Source of the DNA: Diplocarpon mali
Taxonomy: Eukaryota; Ascomycota; Leotiomycetes; Helotiales; Drepanopezizaceae
Direction: 5' to 3'
Assembly: GCA_024741835.1 (NCBI GenBank)
Contig: JAENRP010000017.1
Coordinates: 209,496 to 273,495 of the forward strand
Length of the DNA stretch: 64,000 nucleotides
Shown: positions 57,926 to 64,000 of the stretch, piece by piece
How the letters are laid out: each line of letters begins with the position of its first letter
Numbering within the stretch: position 1 is the stretch's first letter
Notes under the pieces: model-generated
What the model was told of the DNA's origin: nothing
Database searches by the model: none
The model's input: the letters and a program-made list of their open reading frames with translations, nothing else
Made by a program: the position numbers and the translations under genes

Positions 57926-60264
57926 CTTTTGTGCTAGAGGAGAGGTATTTGGGACGTGGGAGCTTATGATACCGCGACTTGTAATTCTTTACTAGCGATA
58001 TTCTACTGCGCAGTCTTTTAGCGGCTCATCACATCTCAAAGTACCAAATTTATATATACCTTGTTATCTTTGCTTTGATTTCTCATAAATTGGTTCTCTT
58101 CTAGAAACTTGAAACTGATTCTCAATTTTGCAACAGATGTTTGATGAAATAGTGACAAGGCTAACTTTTTTGAAACACTATTTGGTGTAAATGAGTTATG
58201 TTCAATAACTTATTTGAAGTTACTGGGCAATTTCCAGACTTCATGCCGTATATCTGCCTTCTTTGAGCAAATTTATACTGAATATTTAGGAAAAACCTTA
58301 TAATAATAGAACTCAAAGTTTAGTTGCCTTGCATGCAATATAACTAAGAATTCAGACAATAGTTTGTACCTAGATAGTCTGATATTGAAACATTGAAACC
58401 TGGATGCGTGAGTCTAATATCCAAACTTTCAAATTACTGCAAGATTAGTGCGAGTTAAGCCAGTGTCACGAAATAATTCTAGAAAGCTTGCGTTGGATAC
58501 TTTTCTAAATGCCGGATCGGTTTCTACGCTATAAGTCGCCTCTTCAAAACAGTCATGAAATCAGTTACCTTGAGTTACTAAGACAAGCCCTTGATGCCGC
58601 CAATGATATATCATAAAGTGCTACTTATGTCTTGCAGATAGGTGATTCAATCTTGCTGCGGTCACCTGAACCAAACGCCAAATGTAGACCTTGACGATTT
58701 AAATTTGAAAAAGGTATATCTCTCACATACATATATCAATATAAGCTGGTAGAACATAACCCTTGTATTAGAAACATGTCTGCAATTGCGATTTGGGTCG
58801 GGGGCCCAAGATAAGCAAAGGCAGACAAGTACCTGCCGCGACTCAAGACAACATAAGTATTTTGCATTATCAAGACGCAGCAGTCTGAGGCAGGCCTGGT
58901 TGTATTTAAGAGAATCTTTTTATGGGATAACCCAGGAATGGTTAACTCATTTTTTGTGGAGTTACATTATTTATTGACATAATCTTACATCTACATATTG
59001 ATGCATTGCAGAACGACCTGTTTTAAGTATTTGCAAAAATACGTCTTCATACTAAAGTGGACGAGTATTAACGTATAACGGAAATTTACAATATTGTTAT
59101 AATATCTTCAGTTTTATTTGCATTGGTTCTATTTCAAGTTTAGTATCATTAAATATAGGATAATGATCATCATATTGCAAGTAGCACTTGCACATTAATT
59201 TGAGATTTTACTACTTGGGGAAAACTATTTATCTGTGGTACAAAAGTAACAAACCATGTCATAGAGCGCCCAAGGCGTTCCCTCTTACAACGCACCTTCC
59301 TAGTATCTTGGATCAGGAGTTCAACTCATACAGCTTGCAGCTCTTGCGCTCTTCTCGAACCTCCAAGATTCAGACATTTGATACTTTTGAAACCACTGCT
59401 TGCTTTAGCCACTGTGACAAGTCAGTTCTTTAAGAGAATTAAAAAGTTTTCACAAAGATATTTATGAGTTTCACAAAAAAATGGCTGATAAGAAAAGTAC
59501 GAAGCTCAATAAGGAAGATACAGAACATATATTTTATGACAAAGCATCTTTTTACTATTTCAGATTTTTCAGATTGGCTGCATTGTTAGGGAAAGACTGG
59601 ATCTGTGAAATGGTGGGCGAAGCCCTTTTCTTTATTTCCTGAATTCCTGATTGTTGGTATTTCAATAGTGCTTGAAACAGAGTATTATAGATCTTGAAAT
59701 AACGATTTGAAAGGAGAACAGAATATCTGACCCTTGTCCTCTGAAGTATTCTGCGATGCATAGTAGGCTTAGGCCTGCAAGTTCTTTACTTCCTTACGTA
59801 AAATATCTTACAGAAGCTTTTTTCCAATCAGTCACGATAGAAATGCTGTTTGTCGTTTTAAAATACTTTGAAAATGGTAAGTTGGTCTAAACATGGCGGT
59901 TTCTCTTTCTTTCTTTTAATTTTGGTTACTTGAACGTAAAATCGGCGCAAAACTGAAAATGTGACTTTCTGGTAATTAAAAATATTTAAATCTCATGATT
60001 TTATACTTCGATTCCTCGAATTAAGCTTCGCCCGCGACAACTCCTTGGAACGTCTGTTGATTAATACTTATAACGGAGATATCAAATATTTTGGATCAAA
60101 TAAGCTAGTATGAAATCTATTGAAAAGTGCTATCAGAAATAAGCTTTCGGTAGAAAATCAATGGCACTGGTAAGATTAGAAAAGCGGATTTTACATAGAT
60201 ATTTACCTAGTTTATGGCCATTTTCAATTACTAAAGCCGGATAATCTTTTATAATCGGAGACGA
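57926..60264. other. AT-rich region, no gene recognised
   Basis: Very AT-rich, with only short open frames. No motif, repeat or RNA gene recognised. Confidence 0.45.
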
Positions 60265-60930
60265 CGACTCAACACCTATATACGGGATCTCCTATAAACC
60301 TACAGGCTCTTTAAGAGCCTGCAGAGCCAAATCAATTCCTTGTAATCATGAGATAATCGAATCCTTAGTTAAATGAAGCTAGAATTTCTCATAGCCCTAA
60401 AACGATTTTTTTTTTACTAACTCGGCTATAAATACCCTTTACTTTCGACACGCACCTACGTAATCTAGAATTATTCAAATATATACTAATGAAAGGCTTA
60501 AGAAAAGAGACAGAGGGGAGGAAAATAAGTTTTGAGGCTATACAACTTTCAAATATTTATCTTCGAAAGGAGAAGAAGGGTTACGATCGAAAGCCGCCGT
60601 CTATTGGAAAGATGTTTATTATAATTCAATAAATAGCCGCTTTAAATAAGAGAGCCTTATCCCTAGAATGGAGAACCCAAGGCGACTTTATTTGCCCAAG
60701 CAATTTCTTAAGAATGTACTTGCTTGAGACCTAAAAGAAGTGATTTTATTTACGCAATCGAGATCTATAGGTCCGTCAGAATCAATATGAAATACATAAG
60801 GAGCTTTTTATACGAACTTTCTCCTTTTATATAAGGATTTAGCATAGCTTTGTCGCTTATGCCATATACTTTAAAGCCATTATATCATGTTAAGAGGAAT
60901 AATTTTCTATAATCATTGGCCTAAAATAAT
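60265..60930 (+). repeat. Dispersed degenerate repeat, copy B
   Basis: Same orientation as copy A (27120-27860). Shared blocks include TCAAATATATACT near 60476 (A: TCAAATATACTCC), AATAGCCGCTTTA near 60643, and TTATATAAGGATTTAGCATA near 60826 aligned to A near 27751. On the reverse strand GTTGAGTCGTCGT near 60275 matches copy C near 37508. It contains a 16-bp palindrome AGGCTCTTTAAGAGCCT-like hairpin near 60303. It is the most AT-rich copy. No protein can be read. Confidence 0.75.
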
Positions 60931-63837
60931 TGTAAATTTCTTGGTAAATTTTTACAATTTTTATTGTATAGAAACTTCTAGCTAGTTTCCTGCTAATATT
61001 GGATAGTTGTAGTTAGTAATTGAAAAAAGAAACTTTCATAGGTTTAAAGGAGCACGTGTGTGTCCCATCGCCAGTGCCTTTCGGCGGCAGTAATCTGTTC
61101 AATGGCATGGCAGGAGCCATCTTCCTGACTCTCATACATAGCTGTATATTATCATATAATATAAATCTAACCTCTCGTAACCGCTATAGGCCTACGGAGG
61201 AGTACTCTCGCCTTCTCACAGCATAGAAACTGAAACCCTCGGCAGTCGCTTCGAATTATCTAGAATCGCAAACAAGAGACGCATAGCAGATCGGCTACTT
61301 AGATATGAATACCTTCGATTCACTACGAATTACAAGCCACGCCTTCTGTCCCCTCTTTTGCTACTGATGACTCTTTGCTTGTCAAAATCATCTGCGGATT
61401 TGAAGTCACTTGAATGGAATATTACAGCCCACGTACCAAATGCTGCTTTATTGATGGAAAACTTTTGAGAATATCGCTGACTGAAATATCTGAGAAGAAT
61501 AAAATACATAATATAAATACAGGAACAAGATGAACGAATACTGATTTAAAGTAATAGATTTCGGTTCCTTATAAAGCTACATGAAGTAATCAAGCGTGAA
61601 GAAAAGACAACAAAATAACGGAAAGATTCTTGAAGCTTACTTCAAGAAATATTTACTTTGTTCAATTGTTAAAGCTTTCTCAACTCACCAAGCGTAGATA
61701 GAGCGCATAATAGTTTGATTCACCTAAGAGAATGTCGTTCAGGCTATGTTATATCACTCAGGATCGAGTTTTCATAAGTCTAATTTCCCATATGCTACTC
61801 AATATATTGAAAGTATTCGGCTTAGATATCTCTAAACACCTACTTAAGAGCCACGCAACAAGTCTCGGGTCGCTTTCTAAAGTCAATGCAAGAGAATTTC
61901 ATGCCGTAGAATTAGAAAGTCAAAGAATCTAACTCGAGGTCTTTTCTCCTAATTTTTGAGTCCCAAGATATAGATTTTCCGTATCTCAGAAGTACTCAAA
62001 CAGCGTGATCGTTTCAAGTACTTTGTAGGAGCTTAGGAGTATTGCAAGAGCGTATTATTTGTACCTTTGGACGCTCCCTCTCTATGTACCCCCGTACCTA
62101 CTTACCTGCACCTTATGAAAGTGACGCCTCTAAGGGCGTGTTCTGCAATCCAATTCCCAAGCATGACTCATTCCAAATTAACACTGAATCAAGAAACCAC
62201 TGCTTAAATACGCAGCGTCTAATACACAGCTTGAGATTGTATCGGGCAGTTTGATCGGTACTTCACTCATCTAGGCTTACTACTGTTTGCTTTCGTCGTG
62301 CTTGAAAATAGGGATCTCTCTTAGTGGTGAGCAGAAGCTTGTAAAATTCTAATCGAGCTATATATCTGAGCTCCTTAAACAGGATTACTCCTCGGCCACT
62401 TCAGGGGCTGATTAAATAAGCCTGTCCTTGGAGCTTTAGGCTCCTCATGGCGTAACAGCTTTGCTTAAAAAACTAAATCAAATTAAGAAACCAACCTATA
62501 ACAGATAGCTTTCAGATCTCAGCCTCCTAAGCCTATTTATAATCTTTACAATCATATGCTCACACAAAACTTGGCTTATTATCTTCTTACCCTACGACCT
62601 GTCACATCCAGGTGGCAACGCATACGACCAGGCACAATGGAACATGCCCAGAAGGCACGATCACAATGCCCAGAAGTTGATGAGCACCCTCTTAGCAGAG
62701 AGCTATTTTGAGCAGCTCTGTGCGTACAATAGCATAATGCCTCTTTCACTCACATAGCCGTTCTCCTCTTATTGTGACACGTCTTTACTTCTTTACAGCC
62801 TTGCAACCCGCAAATCGATAGATGAATTGATGTAACAAGCTCTATCATCCATCCTCCCTCATCTGTAACTCATAATTATAAACAGAGAAAGCTTATTGAA
62901 CAAGTCAGACTTAGTCTTTATGTCTTGCTCTATATAAGAAAGCCATTCCTCAATCGATAATATCTATACAAATAGCGTCGCGTGGCATCGCACCACATGA
63001 TATTGTATGATGATCAATTTTTACGAACCACACCCCCACTCCTTGAACCACAGCACCTTAAGAGACACCCTTTACTAAAAGTTAGCGTCTCGATACTCAG
63101 AGCCTAATATTAAATCTTGAACTTGAACCTGAAATCCACTCCTACTAAGACTAAACTTGAGCCAGAAAAGTATAGAACTGGCAGATTCCTCCTGGCCCGA
63201 GAACCAGATTCAAACCCCAAAAATTGAAACGACTCGAGGAAAGAGCAGAATAGATATAATTAAAATACATTGAAATAAGTCCCCTCCAGACTTACAACCA
63301 GAACCTTACCGTTGAAACCCCAAGGAAACATGGACCTTGTAACTTCGAACTGGTTCCTAGAACCATGACCGAAAACCCACTTACAAAATGCTCATATCCG
63401 AATCCGTGCATTCAAACACAGATACGAAAATGTGCCGACGAAACAATCAAAAACCAATATCACTAATCAAACACAATCTCGCGAATGAAACCTAGTGCCA
63501 AAATCAACAAACACCAAGAGTAATGCTCCAACTCTCCCCTCGCCCTCGTCTCAAACCAACCCCTCTTCCCAACTATAATCCCTGCAAGGGGATGGGTATA
63601 GCTTAAGCCCACGCTCCGATCTAGCCACACTCCCGCACACAGCCATAGATTCCCGAGAACCCTCGACACCAAGATCGAAACCCGCAGGGCCAAACCGCGC
63701 ATCAAGATTCGAGCCAAAGAGTATGTCATATCACCTGCGAGCCCCCCAGAGAATAAATTGAAGTTGTCACCTAGAACTAGCTCTCCTTGCTGTAGTTCAA
63801 GAGAGTTAGCTACCGAGGGTTAGATTGGTGGAAAATA
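60931..63837. other. AT-rich region, no gene recognised
   Basis: About 2.9 kb of AT-rich DNA with short unconvincing frames. A GAA/CCTGA-rich patch near 63.1-63.4 kb has a repetitive look (ACTTGAACCTGAAAT, GAACCAGATT) but no clear unit. Confidence 0.45.
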
Positions 63838-64000
63838 TGCGTACATACATATATATACATATACATACATACATACATACATACACACATACACACATAC
63901 ACATACACATACATACACATATACACATACATACATACATACATACATACATACATACATACATACATACATCTACATACATACATACATACATCTACAC
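63838..64000. repeat. TACA-type microsatellite
   Basis: About 160 bp of imperfect TACA/CATA tetranucleotide repeats with TACACA and TACATC variants, running to the window edge. The minus-strand frame across it encodes only Met, Tyr, Val and Cys repeats and is not a gene. The true length lies outside the window. Confidence 0.95.

Noticed and set aside
57714..57995. Ala/Glu-rich frame over the Gly-rich gene
   Set aside because: It is the shifted reading of the GGC/GGA repeats; the spliced Gly/His-rich frame explains the locus better.
63806..63994. Minus-strand frame of Met/Tyr/Val/Cys repeats
   Set aside because: It is a translation of the TACA microsatellite.
63838..64000. Regularly spaced repeats as a CRISPR or telomere signal
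   Set aside because: The unit is a simple tetranucleotide with no spacers and does not match the fungal telomere unit TTAGGG.

Overview
This window is nuclear DNA from a filamentous ascomycete (Pezizomycotina). The evidence is the 48-153 bp GT-AG introns, typical fungal branch points such as CTAAC and CTGAC, and gene families typical of that group: Mdm34, DUF6590, DUF6536, DUF7907, a Vps62-like protein and a HET-like membrane protein. The class is not certain; Leotiomycetes is a guess. No rRNA, tRNA, CRISPR array or intact transposon was recognised.

Layout. Positions 1-2.57 kb hold no recognised gene but contain a perfect 28-bp palindrome. From 2.57 to 25.7 kb lies a mostly gene-rich segment: a CCDC47/DUF1682 ER protein (-), a haspin kinase (+), a large HET-like membrane protein (-), a Fun26-type nucleoside transporter (+), a decayed unknown gene (14.0-16.05 kb), a small secreted DUF7907 protein (-), the ERMES subunit Mdm34 (+), a DUF1993 protein (+) and a Vps62-like type II membrane protein (-). 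From 26 to 31.6 kb the DNA is AT-rich and contains a degenerate dispersed repeat and the remains of a whole Hsp70 gene. From 31.7 to 36.6 kb four housekeeping genes are tightly packed: Yaf9 (-) divergent from Coq11 (+), and Syf2 (-) convergent with Coq11 and divergent from a probable mitochondrial protein (+). Another repeat copy follows, then a DUF6536 membrane protein (-) at 38.0-40.4 kb.

From about 40.8 kb to the end the DNA is mostly AT-rich accessory sequence. It holds a helical hypothetical gene (44.5-45.2 kb), an apparently functional DUF6590 gene (45.9-47.5 kb), a broken long gene of a fungal helical family (49.7-51.8 kb), a second, broken DUF6590 gene (52.5-53.7 kb), one short two-exon Gly/His-rich gene (57.5 kb), a third repeat copy (60.3-60.9 kb) and a TACA-type microsatellite at the right edge.

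The intact genes are not an operon or an obvious cluster; they serve unrelated functions (ER biogenesis, mitosis, lipid transfer, splicing, chromatin, ubiquinone synthesis). The main theme is a two-compartment architecture: compact conserved blocks separated by AT-rich blocks in which genes and repeats carry transition-type decay resembling repeat-induced point mutation (RIP). I found no convincing new multi-gene system. The points most worth a second look are the multi-part Hsp70 pseudogene, the repeat family, the paired intact/broken accessory genes, the palindrome and a probable GC-AG intron in haspin.
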